Made by a program: the position numbers and the translations under genes. From Gorsachius magnificus (lineage: Eukaryota > Chordata > Aves > Pelecaniformes > Ardeidae): a stretch of 64,000 nt of DNA. The notes below the pieces were generated by a model. That model was not told the DNA's origin. It searched no databases and was given only the letters and a program-made list of their open reading frames with translations. Below are positions 1 through 14,879 of this stretch, in pieces. Position 1 is the first letter of the stretch, and each line of letters begins with the position of its first letter. The stretch spans positions 62,001 to 126,000 of the forward strand of contig CM067083.1 in the NCBI GenBank assembly GCA_034008185.1. The letters run 5' to 3'.

Positions 1-3000
1 TAGAAAAAAACCCTTCTACAAAGCAACCCTACACTTGAGAATATGCTGAGAGATATATACAGAACTTCAGATTTTCAGCAAATTTAAGCATCCTCATGCA
101 TTTAATTTTCCTGTTCTCCTAGCACGTTTGCACTACCCCATGGAGAGTGCTGCGTTCATCTCTAACCTACAAAGCTCTGGTTTGTCCAATTACTCTGACC
201 TTATCTGATTCTTGGCAAAATTAAACTTTTCCTTTTGAAAGTATTTCCTCTGAGAAGTTAACTGAAAGCCTACTTTCAGGGCCACATAGATACAACTGAG
301 CACAGTATCACTTTGAAAATCTATCAAATAAGAGCCTCAGTCTGAAAACTATCATTGGTGCCAGGATTTTGCAGACCTCTCAACTCAAATGTTGCATTGT
401 GTTAGCACAGCTGTATCCACAAGCAAAAAGCGAGGAGATTATGCAAAAAGGATTCTAACTTCCATCATTCTTCTGGCTGCAGAAAGGGTTTATGGTCTTT
501 TTTTTTCTTCAAATAATGGAAGAGCACATTACTTGTAGAAAACAAGTAATGCATACAGCAAAAATGACAAGTCACTCTTTACACAGCGTCATGTTTCTTT
601 ATTTTGTCATTTTAATTAGAACATTTGAAATAGCTTGGCAATAATACACATTCCCTGATCAACCTCCTATTTCTTTAAGCACTGTTTTTACTTTTACCTC
701 TGCTACCTGAATATAACACATTTGTGTTAGCTAGTCCCCTGAAGAAAGCCTGGTTGCCACCAGTAGGCTGCCAGTGAGCAACAGTATTTCTGCCCATAAT
801 GAGCTAAAAAAAAATCCTACAAAGATAGACACTCCCTATGCATGTAGGCAGAAGGGCCACGAATGACTGCTTGCAATCCTTTTCAAGAAACAATGCTCTA
901 TTGAAAAACTAACAAGGAAGCAGAAATAATCAACACTCATTAACTTTTCGAAAATCAACGAGCAGATCACAGGTCAACTGTGCTTACTACTCTAACCACG
1001 TGCCTCTTGATCCATTCTGCAAAATTTGAAATGCAACACCACTGAATTTACCACGAGTTACACGCCTCACTAATTCCTCCAAGGAAATTATTACTCTTCC
1101 CATAAAGAAGATATGAGGTAGTTAAAAGGCAACTGGCAGAATTAAACCATGTGCAAATATTCTATTGGTGAAATAAGGTTGAGTTACATCGCGACTGCTG
1201 ACATTCCATCTCACGCTTCTAAGCTTTTTGAGTTGCTACATTTGTCCATCAGGCACCGTCACTCTTCAGCCTTGTTTCTCGGTGCGGGTAGAACAAGGCA
1301 CTGCGCATTCCCAGAGCAATAGCTGTTCCTCTTGAGCCACCTCAGCAGCGAGCAGCCTCATCGGGGTCGGAAGCTCCCTCTGTAGGACTGCCTTGCCTCT
1401 TGCTCTGTTTTGTTCAAACTCGGCACCAGGACAGTCACTCAGACAGCCTGAATATTAAACACGAGTTACAGAAAAGCAGGCAAGTCACGGACTTTGCGAT
1501 AGCCCCATCTTTCAGACAAATCCTTGTCTCTCATTTCACTCACAACGCTAACCCGAAACCTGAATTTCCATGGGTTGGGAGAGGGCAGGACAAGTACAGC
1601 CACTGAGGATCACTACAGCGAGACATCTGGCTTTGGACATCACCTGTGCAGAAGCCCGCTGGAGGCCGGGAGTCGGTAACCGCACAGGGCCGCTGCCCTA
1701 TGGCTTGCGGTAGGGACAGGAGGCAAGTGCCGTGCAGGCCTGCTCTGATCAGTGAAGGGGCTGCCTGGAGAAGCCCCCGCTGCGGGCTCCAGCAGCCCCC
1801 TGGAAGGCAGGGAGCATGGCGAAATGGTTGACCCAAGAGAGGAATGGCCAAGTCTTGAGACCTGGCCAAGGGATCCAGGTACTTAGTAAATCAGAGGCTG
1901 CCCTTAACCAAGACACAAAGTCGGTGCCCTTCACCCGTTCCCTACTGACACCTTTTCGAGGCAGGCAGGAGATCGAGCTCCTAGAGCATGGCGGCACCAT
2001 TCAACATCCCTGTCCCTGGGACCTACCTTGCACGCCACCGGCTGGGGCAGCTTGAGAAGGCCACTGACTGCTTGTCTGCTCCTGGGCTGGCAGCCCCAGC
2101 CATCTGGGCCTTCCTGAACTTCTTGGGGGCCTGCACAGAAGAGGCCAGAGCCTGGCCAGCAACTGCGACCCCAGTGCCTGCAGAAGTCTCCCATCTCCTC
2201 CTTTTGGAGCTCCTAGCACCAGTGCCCACCTCCCTGGGGACAGCCAGAACTTAGCCAGGGTCCAGCACAGGCTCATGTGAGTGTGAGGGGAAGGTGTGAA
2301 TCTGGAGGCAGAAGTGAGGCCTTAAGAGCTGGCAAACGAGTTTGAGGAGCAAGGTGTGGCATCTGGAGGTGCAGTGAAGAGTTTGCAGGGTCATAACCTC
2401 ATAACCTCCTCATAACAAGGATGCAGTATGGCTGTTCTTTCCCTAGTAGTCGTCTTTCCCAAAACAAACAGCTGGAAAACTGCCTCCCCCCCCTTCACAT
2501 CTTTGACTTACAGAGAGAAATGTTCTCCTGGATATTAAACTGTATCATGCAAAGGTTTTTACTCTTCAGCTCCCAACATTGTCAACTCACTCATTTATTA
2601 CAGGCCACAGCCGTTTTCAGCTTCCTTGGCTGATCATTTCTGACACCTGTATTTGCATCCTGAAATATCAATGCTCCTCATCCTGGTTAATGTAACAATG
2701 CTGTGAAAATCACAGCCATCTTTCCAAGGACTCCTTCACCTCGCTATACCTTAAGCCATAAAATATCAGCAACTGCTTAAGGAACTACTACCTGGACAGA
2801 CTCGGATCTTCAGGGGCTGTGAACCAGTCCAAGCATTGGGCTTGATATATTTATCTGACCTAATCTAAAGGGGGAACATCATTGCCAAACTTATACATTG
2901 ATCTTTCTACATATGGTTTCAGCTAGTCATCACTGCTGCCTCAACCAACCTTTTGCCTGCAGGCTTATTTTCCCCCCCTGATTCCAGATGCTACTTACTG

Positions 3001-5370
3001 GCAGCCTTTTAAGGGACTAAAGGATAAAGAGGAATTACTTTGAACTTGTTTCAACATGGCCCTCTCAGGAGAGGTTTAAGTCCCATTAGATTTTGGATAG
3101 ATCTGGTGTTTCACTCACAGCTGTCTACCCACTTCTTTTATCTATGCTGAAGTCATAATTGCAGAAAGGAAAGCATCTGAAAATCCCATCTGAAAAGTGC
3201 GCAAGAGTTGGCCCGACTCCACTCCCACTGACATGGACAGACATCGTATCACTCTTTCCAACAGGAGCGTACAGTTAGGCAAATACTGCATTGCCTTGGA
3301 AAATCCAATCTAAGGAGCTTTGCTGAACATGGCATGCTACCAAGAGGATTATGTTTTGCTGCTAGTGCTGCCTCTCTGCACCCCTTCCAAACAGTTTCTT
3401 CTTCCTCTCTCCCACTAAACAACCTCTTCCTGCTTGCTCCCATGGCATACTTTCCACATTACTGAAAAGGAATAAAACCCCAAGTCATTTCCTTTGGCAC
3501 AGTTACTTAATTGTGAAGGACACTACCACATCTCTTATAAGAGAATGACTGTACACCGATACATTCATGTCTTGTTTTGCCTCTAGACATGTCAGAGAAA
3601 CACATTTATAAGATTGGCTTTGATTTGGATAACCTTTCAGAAGGATCATATTCTTCCCAAATTCCCTGGCCTGAATATCTCACAAACAAGAATTTCTTGC
3701 AGTATTTCAGTAATTTCCATTTGTTATTACTGCCGAAACCAGTGAATAATAAAAGTGAAAACATTCAGAAATGTTTTCAAACCTCTTAAAAAACATTTAA
3801 CATTGAGCTGCTGTTCCTGGAAGAAGCAAGAAAAAGTAATCACTTGAATTAGACTATAGCTTCAAGGTCTGGAGAGGCTTCAGAATTCATAATGAAGCAT
3901 TAAGTCAAATGCAAAGAGAGATGGGTTACAGCACCTGTATCTAGATGGAGATGCACAAGACCACCTGCTGGACTTGACTGTGGGCTATCTTAGGCACCTA
4001 GGAAAAGCATCTCTATCTCCTGTACCGTGAATCCCAGAGAACGATGAGGGTTTCGGGGTTTATGTCGTAACTCCTACTTTCTTGCCCAACAGGCACCAAG
4101 CAAAGCCCTGGGTACATCACTGCCAGAGATAACATTCCTCTGTGCAGAAAAAGGGGAGCAGAGACCTGACCTACTGTGCATTCAATAACTTAAACACTTC
4201 TATCTACTCAAACATTTCCATGATCTAAGGTTAAGCAATTAGATATGCTTATTCTGGTATCAGACAGCTGCCCCTAGTACAGCATTTTTTCTACAATTTG
4301 CTCTTTTGCACCTAAAAATTACTGACACACACCATAATTTCTATTTCATTGTGTTTGAAAAAAATACAGGTGTGCTGACCACTGAAAGCCAGGTAGGGAC
4401 ACTGCATCATACTTTTGAAAATCAGCACCTAAAGTATACGTTGTTATTTATTAAATGCACGCACAGTATCTGTACATATGCAAAACTTCAGAAGACAGGG
4501 GAGAAAGTGTAATATTTTCCTGCTAAGATAAACAACCTTTTGGAAGTAAAGGGATTCCTTCATCTTCATTTTTAACGACTTGCCAAAATGTACACCAACA
4601 TTCTTAAAACTACTGTGTAGTATTTGTCTGTTCTCCAGGCCTGTACATTTTTAGGACTACTTCCTGATCAACATTCTCCATTATCACCGTTCTATGAATC
4701 TGTAATATACAAGAAAAGAAATCCTGCAACACCGTAATACGGCAGATCAAACTTGAACTTACATCCATACTATGGCAAGAGGGTTCTTGCATACAATATA
4801 TCTTTACCTAATGGTTGAGGTATACCTGTTTGAAGCAGGGATAAATTCAATACTAGACGTGGAAAGATGCCTTGTAGTTTACCATTTATTTGCCAGAGTT
4901 TGTGGGTCTTTCCTCTTACGGATTAATCCTGCACATGCTCTACTTTTCCTTGTTTGCAGAGTTTTATATTGCATCAGTAGACAATAACAAGGACTACCTT
5001 TATTTCAGAGAGAGTCAATGTCTCTTGGGTGCCCCTCAGTCAGCACAGAAAGGGTAACTCTGGAGAGGACGACACAGAATGGACACTTAACAGAGGTCCC
5101 CTAAACCTGCCTCTCCCCTCCCTGGCTACAGGAGAGCCTAGGGACAGAAGCTGCCCTAGCTGCAGTTAACCTTTGCCAGTTCTTCCATTAAACCACAAAG
5201 ATGCTCTTTAGAAAGATTAGCAGGTACATGTCAAACCTTTTCCAATTCAACAGAATAAGCCAGGCCAGGCACACATAAAAGCCACAACCATGTGGCTGAT
5301 GCTCCGCGCTGGTAACAACTGTTTTTAGAACAAAATTGACTTCTGGTATCTTAAATTCACTGGGCACGGT
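1..5370. other. Non-coding sequence without recognised genes
   Basis: AT-rich to mixed composition, with a GC-richer part at 1640-2280 carrying overlapping open frames on both strands and no domain. No exon, RNA gene or repeat family recognised. Confidence 0.55.
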
Positions 5371-5544
5371 GGGCGTTATTATTTCCCCTCCCTTTTCTGT
5401 CCTATTAAGTTGTCTTTATCTTAATCTATGAATTTTACTTCCCCTCCCCCCCCCCCCCCATTTCTCTCCCCCGTGCCACTGGGGAGGGGGGAGTGAGCAA
5501 ATGGCTGTGTGGTGTTTAGCTGCCTGCCAGGTTAAATCACAACA
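5371..5544 (+). mobile_element. ERV LTR 3' fragment
   Basis: Plus-strand sequence runs from 'cctattaagttgtctttatc' through a C tract (about 5446-5459) to 'cactggggaggggggagtga' and 'gcaaatggctgtgtggtgtt'. It ends at 'gttaaatcacaaca'. This is the U5/3' end of an avian ERV LTR of a different subtype from the one at 15.7 kb. The 5' part of the LTR is missing. The left limit is approximate. Confidence 0.7.
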
Positions 5545-8500
5545 TTAATGTTAGATAAATATTTGCGTATCACTCGCTAGGTTAGGACACACAGCAACGA
5601 AACCCAGGAAATTCAAAGCTGAAGGCTGTTGAAGTATCTGTCCCAGGTTAATTCCACTCCTCTTCCTTTTTTATATATACACCATGGGACTGCCAATGTT
5701 AGCATCAACCAAGCTTCCTGGCTTTGGTCTCAGTATGTGTAACTTCCAAGTCATGTAAACACAAGTCATACTTCCGGTCCTCATCTTGCTCTTCTTGATC
5801 GTCCTTCAGAGGACAATTGTTCCCTCTGACCTCTCCCTCTGATAACCATCTCTGGTACCTCCATCATCTTAGTGTTCCTTCTTTTGTCACTGCTGACTTG
5901 CAATTCACCAACAGTGCAAAGGTTACTGCTGCTTTCCCAGCCCTCTTCCCTTTTTCCATCAGGTTGTCCATCACTAGCTCTCCTTTCTCACTCTGCTTAT
6001 CCTGGCCACCCTAGCCCCTACACCCAGCTTGCCCTCACTCTTGCACCTGAACCCCTGGGGATGAAACCCCAAGCTCTCTTCCCTGTATCTGTCAGTTTTC
6101 CATCTACCAACCCAATTCTCTTCACATTTTGCAGTTTTCACTATTTTCTACTTCCTACTGAAGTTCTCCTTTTCTACCCCTTTCTCCCTAGCCACCTGCA
6201 TAAGGATCCTGGAAAGACAGATGTATTTTATATTATAGGACATCTCCAAGATCTGGCATTTTACACAGGTCTGAGCAGCCTTCTCATCCCTCCCCCTTCT
6301 TCCAACATATTATTTCTATTTCAGAAGGTGCTCCAAGATCATCACACCAATAACTCACCTATCTGCTTCTTTCCTCAAGTCCCTCAAAAGACCAGGACAT
6401 ACACACTCCCATATACAAAGAGGGAGATATTGATGCTACAGCCACCAACCGGCTCTTACAGTAAAAAGAAAGGCCTAAAGCCTCTCCCAGGCTGTCTTCA
6501 TCCAGACAAGGAAAAAAGAAGGTCCTCCCCAGATTTTGGGATGAGCAGTTTTCCCTTCTCTGTCCAACCTATTTTTGATCCCCCACTGGTACAGGGAATA
6601 TCATCACCGCCAAACTTTGGTTCCTCAGCAGCATCAGCAGTCTCATCAAGACCCATTTGATTACTACTAAAAGTCTCTCTTTCCTCACTGGATTTATGGA
6701 GTTCATAGAAACTACTAGCAGGGAACTCCTGAAGAAGGAAGTGTGGGTGTTTAATGCTCCACTATTAGTTTGCTTGTGTAAACAATTTGTTTTCTCTCTC
6801 CTGGGACAAAGTGTTTTGAAATAAGTGTTGTAGAAGAAAATAAGGCTCATTTGCTGAAATGGTGAAACTGGGTCAAAGTACTGACAACAGCAGACGTTTC
6901 TGAAGTAAAACACATTGGTGACTCCACATGTTTACTGTATCGGGGGGTTACATGATGTTCATAGGTCAGATAGAGACTTTGTTAGCGTTACTTCTTTCTT
7001 TCAGTTCTGAATCAAATATGATCAAACCCAGAAAGTGAGGCAGCAGTCAGATGACAAGATACTTTCTAGGTTTAATTCTTACTGACACACTGGTACCAGA
7101 AGATTCTCATGACTGCTAGCAATAAACACTGGCAATTGTTGTGTATAGGGAGCCCGGATTAAGCATACTGGGATACAGGTTTACTTGGTCCTTTTAGAAA
7201 TGAAAGATTAAGTTGTTTAATAGTTAACAAATTCCATCATTCTGTTTCTGTAGATAATAAAGAGAAAGCTGCCAATGGATGAAAATAGTTCTTGTGGTTA
7301 CATACCACAGTTCCAAGACTTAACACGGCATCATTTTATTGCTTCTACATCTGGTGCCAGTTATTTTTATACAGCTTCTTGTTTAAATTCAGCAACATGA
7401 AAAAAAAAACCCTTCAAAGTCTATCAACCACTTAAAATAAACACCAACAAGTTCATTTCTCTGTATTCTTCTGTACCTCAGCTATGATGTATCCCTTGCA
7501 CAAACAGAAACCCACGTCTCAGGGGAGTCACAAATCTCTCCTCGAGTAACTTTACCTGCTGTGACTGAGCTATGGGAATTCAATTCACCTGTAAAACTCA
7601 TTATTTCTTTCCCATTCTACCTTCCTTCCAAAACCGTAGCACCAAAAGGCAAATCAAGAAGGAAACAGACGTCCTTCTCTCACAGGTCGTGGACCATGGC
7701 CTCATGTGGGCAGGATCACTGTCTTGTGTCTCCTCCTACTTGTAAAGTCCTATTCCAACCCTGACTGGAGAAGGTGAATGTGAACGATGCCCAGCAAGGA
7801 GCTGGTATCAGCTTTCTCCTAAAGACAGAAATTATTTCCCCCAAGGCCTGTACACAGGACAACTGGAGGCACCAAGAGAGACCCTGCTGAGGCCAACCCC
7901 CTCGCCCCCTGTAATTACCTGGCATTTGATGCTGAGCACCCCTTGACAACCAGGGAAGCATAAGCCTGGAGGGACTGCTGGTCCACTCCTCCCACCCCTT
8001 CCTCACCAGCCCAGAGGTGCTGTTACAATCAGCTGGGCTTCCAATTGCCGCTGCAGGGTTCAAGCAGGAGCAAAGCTCTTTCACTTGCCTTTACAGCCCA
8101 AAGCGCGACAGAAACTACTGTCAGCTGCCAGTCTGACTGCATTCTACTCGTATTTCCCAAATTTATATTCTTAGTTTGAAGGGCTAGAACCAATTTTTTT
8201 CCCCTTCAGATAGAAGTGAGATTCTGCAGAATGTAACTGCAGTGGTCCCTCTCCTGTCCAGGGAATCTATTGTTCAGCAATGCATAGTGGAAAGAGACCC
8301 AGACTGTAATCCAGCTCTAAAAACATCCAAATCACTTTTCATTCTGCGGTTCCGTTTCTCCTTCCATGCTTTGCCCATCTTGGCTGGTGACACGATAACC
8401 TAAGCTTTCTACCTTTGCTGCTTGCACCAAACACTGACTACCTCATGCTACCAGCACTGCAGGGTTCAGCAACAACAGCTACGTGTTTGACACCTGCATG

Positions 8501-11500
8501 TTCAGTAAACTTTTGACAACTTCTGCTCGATAATCTCTTGATCAGAATGCATTCCAAGCTGACAAGCACCTTCAAACAGCTGCCGTGCTGCTTAACAACT
8601 TGCCAAGAAAAGCATCTCCAATCTCCTCAAATGCATAAATTCACACAGAAACATGCCCATCCTTGCACTCACACATTTCCCACCAACATACAAAATTACA
8701 CCGGCACCACTCTATCATATCCAGGCCTGGAACAGTTACAGTTTAGTTTGCTGTTTCATGACCACCAAGACTGGAACTTAAGAGACTGCCCCTGGAAATG
8801 ATAACTTAGCCACTTTCCAACAACCCAAGACATTTACACATAGCCTTGGGAGGCCCGGCATTTAAATGATGATCATCTTTTGTGCAATTTGGGGTTACCC
8901 TACACATTCACAACACAGGCCCAGGGATTCAACACACTACAGTGGCACTGACTCCAGTGCAGGTACTTTGCTGAACTGGGTCTGTAAGAGGAAGGTCCAA
9001 GGCCTTGCTGGGGTTAATGACTGTTTGAAAGGCACAGAGTAGATGCTAGCCTAGAAATGCGTTTGAAGTAGCCCAGCAAATAACCGTATTGCCTTCAATT
9101 AAAAGCTGGCAAGCTTGAGACAGAAAGCTTTCAACTGACAACCAATTTTCTAGGCTAGCCACTGGACTGCACGTGAAAAGCAAGGGATTCCATAAAATGC
9201 TGAAAGAGTGCCCCTACAGGCATCATACATAATGAACTTTGCCAAAACTTTACATGAGCTGTCTTTGGAGGTTGTACATTCAGACTAAACAGGGCTTTAC
9301 AGATGTCAGGGATAGTATATACAACCTGTAACTTGCTAGACCTGGTGTTTTATTTTTGTCAGGACCTCTATCATAGTTTCAAGAGTTAAATGCGATCTGA
9401 TGGCCTGTGCTGCATTAACGCTCATTTATCAAAGTACATCAATTAGGAAAAGCACGAACAGAGAAAAACTGATGGACCTTTCATAGCTAAAAATTATATA
9501 TATAAAAAACCATAAACACCTTGCTGAACAGAAAGCTTACTGAGCATGAGCTGAACCCATGATCTACCATTCTTAAACTTGTCCTTTTAATGCACCAGAT
9601 TCCAGTAAAATGTTCCAAATGAAGATTTCTGCTAGCGAAATAACGGCTGTCTTCCCGCATTCTGTTGGGCCCAAAGGGCACGCTCCGCCTTGACACAGAG
9701 AAAACAGTGTTATGAGCCCATCCCTGCCTGGAAAGGAAACATCCTCGTGGACAGAACTGTGCGGGGAATGCCACAACCACCCATGCATGGGAACGGGAAA
9801 GCCCAACAGAATAGAAACCTGCTGCGATGGGAAGTCTTCACATCGCAACGGATGCATTGCCTCCGAGCAGGAGTAGTTAAAACTACACTGATAAACACAT
9901 GCCTTTGTTTCTGAAGCAAAAGGTGGTATGAAACAATGTGTTGATATTAAGACTACTTTCTTCCAAGTTAGTGTCTTTGTCCAGCAATGCTCAGTTAAAC
10001 GTACTACTCAGCTCATCCCAAGGCCCAAGACTTTTCCTTAATTCTACATTCTGTAATCCAGTGGTGTGATCAAAAGCCTGCCAGGAATATTATTATTAGG
10101 TGGTCAATATTAGAACATTCTTAGTGACTATTGAAAGACAACTATCACCTACCGTCTCTTCTTAAAACACGTAAAACAACTTTAAATGCTAAGCAAAACA
10201 CAGAACATTATAAAATCAACACACAGAGCACCAGTGAAAACAACACAATGTTATGTATTCCTTGGCCTGAAATAAACCTTAAATAAAAGGTTGAATTTAG
10301 ACATCGCTCTCAAGCTGTGATACTTAGAAAAATATATGCCTCCATCTCACTGTGGAGTAGTAAATGCAATGGTTCTCAAATCTAGACTATGGCACAGCAA
10401 GTACAAGACTACCAGCAGTAAAGGAAGATGCCCAGTATGCCTGCCAAAAGGGAGTACGCATGCTAATATATGACCTTTAGCAAGGAACAAGACATGCAAG
10501 ATAGAGCTACAACACTTCTCTGGCTTCCAGAGCTGCTGTTAACCACGCGGGAAATACACTGTGATAGCTATCATATGCCCTATCATGAAATACCAAGGAT
10601 GAAATAACACTTTCCATATAGACATCAAAAAAATGAATCCACGCTGTAACAGACCAAATATTTATCTTGGCAGATCATACCTTCTGAAAAAAATTTGCAA
10701 TAAAGTTAAATATTTAAGGGACATACTGCAAAACAAATGCTGAGAATATCTTTGTAGGGATTTCCTGCCAAAATGGATGAGCTATGCATTTATCAGTGTA
10801 CAAACGTGAATTAAGATTTTTTTTATGGAACCACTAAATGGAAAATTTTAATTTAAGGAAAGTTAGCTGCTGACTTGATGGTGAATCTTCATTTTTAATC
10901 TGATTAAATAAACAAAAAGTTCCAAGCAACGCAGTTTGCAAATAAGTATATACTACATAAAACGAAGACCACTGACACAAGTTAGAACTGAGGCTTTCTG
11001 CGTAACTCATGACAAGTTGGTAAGACTCAAACATTGCTCCTGTGCAACAACTTTTGTTTATTGTTTTTACTGTATTAAAAGTTCCTGGATTCTACCCCAC
11101 TTTAAAGTAGAGCCACAGTCTATTTCTCACATGGCAGGGCAGAAAGGGATGGCACCTTTCTGGGACACGGGAGAGGGGCTAGTAGACTCTTGACCCAAAT
11201 TTGTAATAGACTTAAAACAGTTTTACAAGAGTCTGACATATTTAACTAGTGGAAAAGTTTACTCATGGCTCAAAGATAATTTTCTAAAGTTTCAGTTATT
11301 TAAAAGCAGTTTACAAAGACTTCAGCAGCAACTCCCAGGACTAATACAGTTCAGAGCAACGCTTCAGGATATGAGTTTTACTGCAGCGGCTATTTAAGTC
11401 AATCAAGTTCAAACTACTGGCAGTAAGAGTCACACGACAAAACATTCACATTTTCTCCTTGCACTTCCCAAAACTGAATTCTTGTCAACTTCCAAACAGC

Positions 11501-12849
11501 CACCATTCTAAGCAGCTGTCTCTAGACAGACGCTAGTAAAGCCTATGCACAAAGTTGTGGTTATGCTGCGGTGCACAGGCAGACACAATTGAAATAATCT
11601 AGAGCACCCTGAAGGTTCCCGGACAGGCAAACCAAACAGGCGTGGCCCTCAGCAAACACAGGGCACCCTGGCTTCCTTCTCTCAAGCTATTCAAAGTGTT
11701 CAAATTATGATTTTTCATCTTGCGTTAACCACTGTGAGCACTGTGAAGAAATTACTATTTTTTAAATCCCCAGCTGTAGCTAAAATAGCTTATTATGACA
11801 ATTTACTGAGTGTTGGCGTCTCATAGTTGCCAGTATCTGTTTTCCTAAGAAATTACAGCCTCAGTAAGTTATACATCATAAACCACGCCAAGGCCCCAGC
11901 TGGCAAAAGGATGCATGTTGATCTTTGTGAAGGTTATGGGTTTATTTTGTGGTTGTATTAAAAAAAAAATATAAATTCAGTTTAAAAATTTAACTTCTTT
12001 GGAAAAAGTGGTGAGCTTTTTCCCACACAAGCAGATCCAAAACTGACAGCAGGCATGCCCAGACCTCAGTCTGGGACTTTTTTAATCCCCGAGTTAAAGC
12101 TATCATGAGGCTCACCTACAGAAGCAGCACAAAGCTTGAGTAAAAGGCAACACCGTGCCACACTGACCCAGAGGCACAGGTTGAGCTCAAAAACAACAGC
12201 TGGCAATTCTGTCCATTGCTCCACAGGGGAGAAACCACCCCACACCAGAGAACGGGGCTTTTGCCTTAAGCGCCTGACCAGGCATCTGCAGGGCAGGAAG
12301 ATAAAAGAGGGCACTCTTCTACGGTAAATCACATTTCTCTATGCACAGACTCAAGGCACTGCTCCGATCACTCATCCAGACCTGCCTTCTCCCATGCTCC
12401 ATAGCTCTGAGTCTTCATCTGAACCAGTAAGCTCAGCGAGGAACACGGTCAAGTTAGTCAAGCAAATATTTACATTGCATTCCACACGTTCATTCTCAAA
12501 TGTATTTAAAAACACATTTTGGCATATACTCAAAAAGCATCATCCACTAAGAGAAACTGTTAAACAAAGGATTAAGAGGAAGACAAGGCTACAGATCCAC
12601 AGACCTGTTAAGAAAGGGGATGTCAGCATATGTAATACACATCACGCGTGAAAGGAAACCCAGTAAGCCTTCGGGATATTTTCATGTTGGAAGTATGTTT
12701 CAACAAAGTCAGGGTCAAAGAGCCCTGGAGTTAATTACTGGAAAGCACAGATTTGTATTCAGCAAATATAAAGTAGAAGCCAAAGACATCATTTTATATG
12801 CAAAAGGAGTAAGAGAATCATTTAAAAGTCCAAAAAGTTATTTTTTTCT
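5545..12849. other. Non-coding sequence without recognised genes
   Basis: The longest open frame is 5872-6660 plus (262 codons) in a pyrimidine-rich tract. It lacks domains, and its Ser/Pro/Leu/Phe composition is what C/T-rich DNA gives by chance. The remainder is AT-rich sequence with short frames. No exon of RIN2 or any other gene recognised. Confidence 0.55.
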
Positions 12850-12965
12850 TTTCCTTTACAAGCCACTTGTGAGACCATGTTTAGAGCACTGTGTTTAGTC
12901 CTGGGCATTTGGCCAGATGACCTTCACATTCTGGAGCTGGAGAGTGAGGAGCAAGAATAGATTTT
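12850..12965 (+). repeat. Ancient LINE scrap (CR1-like)
   Basis: The plus-strand translation YKPLVRPCLEHCV at about 12857-12895 matches the [10 protein letters not shown] block of the CR1 copy at 21.4-21.9 kb in 8 of 10 positions. Further weak similarity follows in another frame (a LELESEEQE-like stretch, where CR1 has [10 protein letters not shown]). The rest of the element is too decayed to delimit. Confidence 0.4.
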
Positions 12966-14554
12966 TTCTTTTTTTAAGGAAAACCCCTCAGAATGAAGTA
13001 TTTCTGCCTTTAAGCCTGTATACATGAGGCTGGGGGAGACGATTGTTAGCATCCCTCACCAGAATAATTTTGCAGTGCTCCACTGATTGTAATGGAGCAA
13101 CAGTAATTGGTAGCCAAGGATTTGTTCCTTAGTTTTTAAATACCATACAAAACGATTCAGTGCCTGCAGACTATTCACCACCCAGGAAGACAACACCTGC
13201 TTAAGTGCAAAGCGGGGCTTCTACTCTTCAGAGACAAGTCACAGGTAAGGCATCTTCCAAGAACTTTCATTCACAAAGCTGTTTTGGAAACCCTGTTCCA
13301 AGACGGGGAGGAAAAATGTGCTTCCTTTGTCTCATCCTACCCTCTTGTTATACATCATCTTCACAGGCCAGAATCCTCCATGGTGCAGCAAGATTAAGAG
13401 TCTCTTCATGCAACAACCAACACAAAGGGGTTCACTAATTCCAAATCATATATGATAATTACATGTCACAAAATACTGTTATACCTGCCAGAGGACTGGC
13501 AGGACTTCAATAACCTCCTTTTGCTATTTTCACTCTATCGTGACAAGATCTTCATACTCCTCTCCCATATTCACACTGATGGTAGAATCCCTACCAGCTT
13601 CAAAGAGAACAGTATAGCATTAATGCTCAGTAACTTTTGGCTGAGCTAATCGTTGAGAATATCTTCAAAAAAAAAAACCAACCCCCAAAAAACCCCAGAA
13701 TGAACCTACCAAGAGAATGTGACTGCAGCTCCACAATTCCTTTTCCTTCATACCAAAACCACCAAAAATCCACACCTGCTTTATCACCAGCTTCTTTTCA
13801 AAGCATTGCAGTAGACAGATGACCATTTTCAAATCACTGCAAATCAAGCTAACTTGGACTGAATAGCAGACAAATAGATACTCCCCACCTTCTCCTAAGC
13901 ACACAGCGGATAGATATACTATCAGTCTTGCAATTACAAGACAATAAATTTCAGACACTCTTCTTAGGGAACACATTTAAATCTTTCTGCAAACTTTCAA
14001 TAAATTATATGTGAGGAAAAACCCCAAACAGACAGAAATATGGCTTTAGCCATCCTGCAAAATTTTCAATTTTATTTAAAAAGTTAAGCACAGGCTTTAC
14101 ATACATAGGCTCATAAAAACTACAAAAGGCAACAAAGTTACAAGGATAAGACCAAGCTCTTTGGTCTCATTCAGCATTCACAACTAATAGCATAAATTCA
14201 GGAGCAACTCCCTTGAAGTTAACGAAGTATAAAACTTACTGTCAAGAGAGGAGAACTAGGCCTGTCCTCCTTCAACCGAAGAATGATCCTCACAAACCAC
14301 AGACTTTCCAAGCATTAGAGAGCAGAATAACATAGTATAGCATTCCCAGATTTTGGTTTTGCCTGAAAACTTCAGGCAACAACACTTGGCTGAAAAAAGG
14401 CCGTTACCGACACTCCTGTGCCGAGACCCCTGCCCTGCCCTACCCACCCTACGGCTCCGCTCTCAGCCACCAGCCCCTTCACCCGCCTCCTCCTCCTCAC
14501 CCACCAGCTCTGCTCAGACATGACACCCTACGAAGAGGAACGGCAGACCAGCCC
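12966..14554. other. Non-coding sequence without recognised genes
   Basis: AT-rich to mixed composition with an A/C-rich low-complexity spot at about 13668-13695. Only short open frames. Nothing further recognised. Confidence 0.55.
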
Positions 14555-14870
14555 TGCTTTACAAGGCGGCCATCAAAGGGGAGAGCTGCTGGAGGGCCAG
14601 CCCGGTGCCCGCAAGGCCTGCGCGCGCCACAGGAACCGCTGGGGCACAGGCCACCCCAGAGGGGCCGGCCCCCCCCCCCCCAGCCGGCCCCACAGCTGCC
14701 GGCCCACGGCCGCTCAGCGGGGCAGGCCAGGGGAGCGCCCCCGTCAGCACGGCGGCTCCCCCCTTCCCCTGACAAAGCCCCGCAGGCCGGGGCCCCCGGG
14801 GGGGAGGCCACGTGCACCACCCCTGCAGAGCGGCCGCGTTTTACAGACACTTTTCATGTGGGCCGCCATG
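14555..14870. promoter_or_regulatory. Small CpG-rich patch, possible second promoter
   Basis: About 300 bp of GC-rich sequence with many CpGs, two C runs and GGCC words. It is weaker and shorter than the island at 19.3-20.0 kb. It might be an alternative promoter or an isolated CpG island inside the putative first intron of RIN2. No supported exon is attached. Confidence 0.35.
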
Positions 14871-14879
14871 ACTGGGTCA

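Noticed and set aside
5872..6660. 262-codon plus-strand frame, longest outside GC-rich DNA
   Set aside because: Pyrimidine-rich tract yielding Ser/Leu/Pro/Phe. No domain, no flanking exon structure, and no support on either strand.
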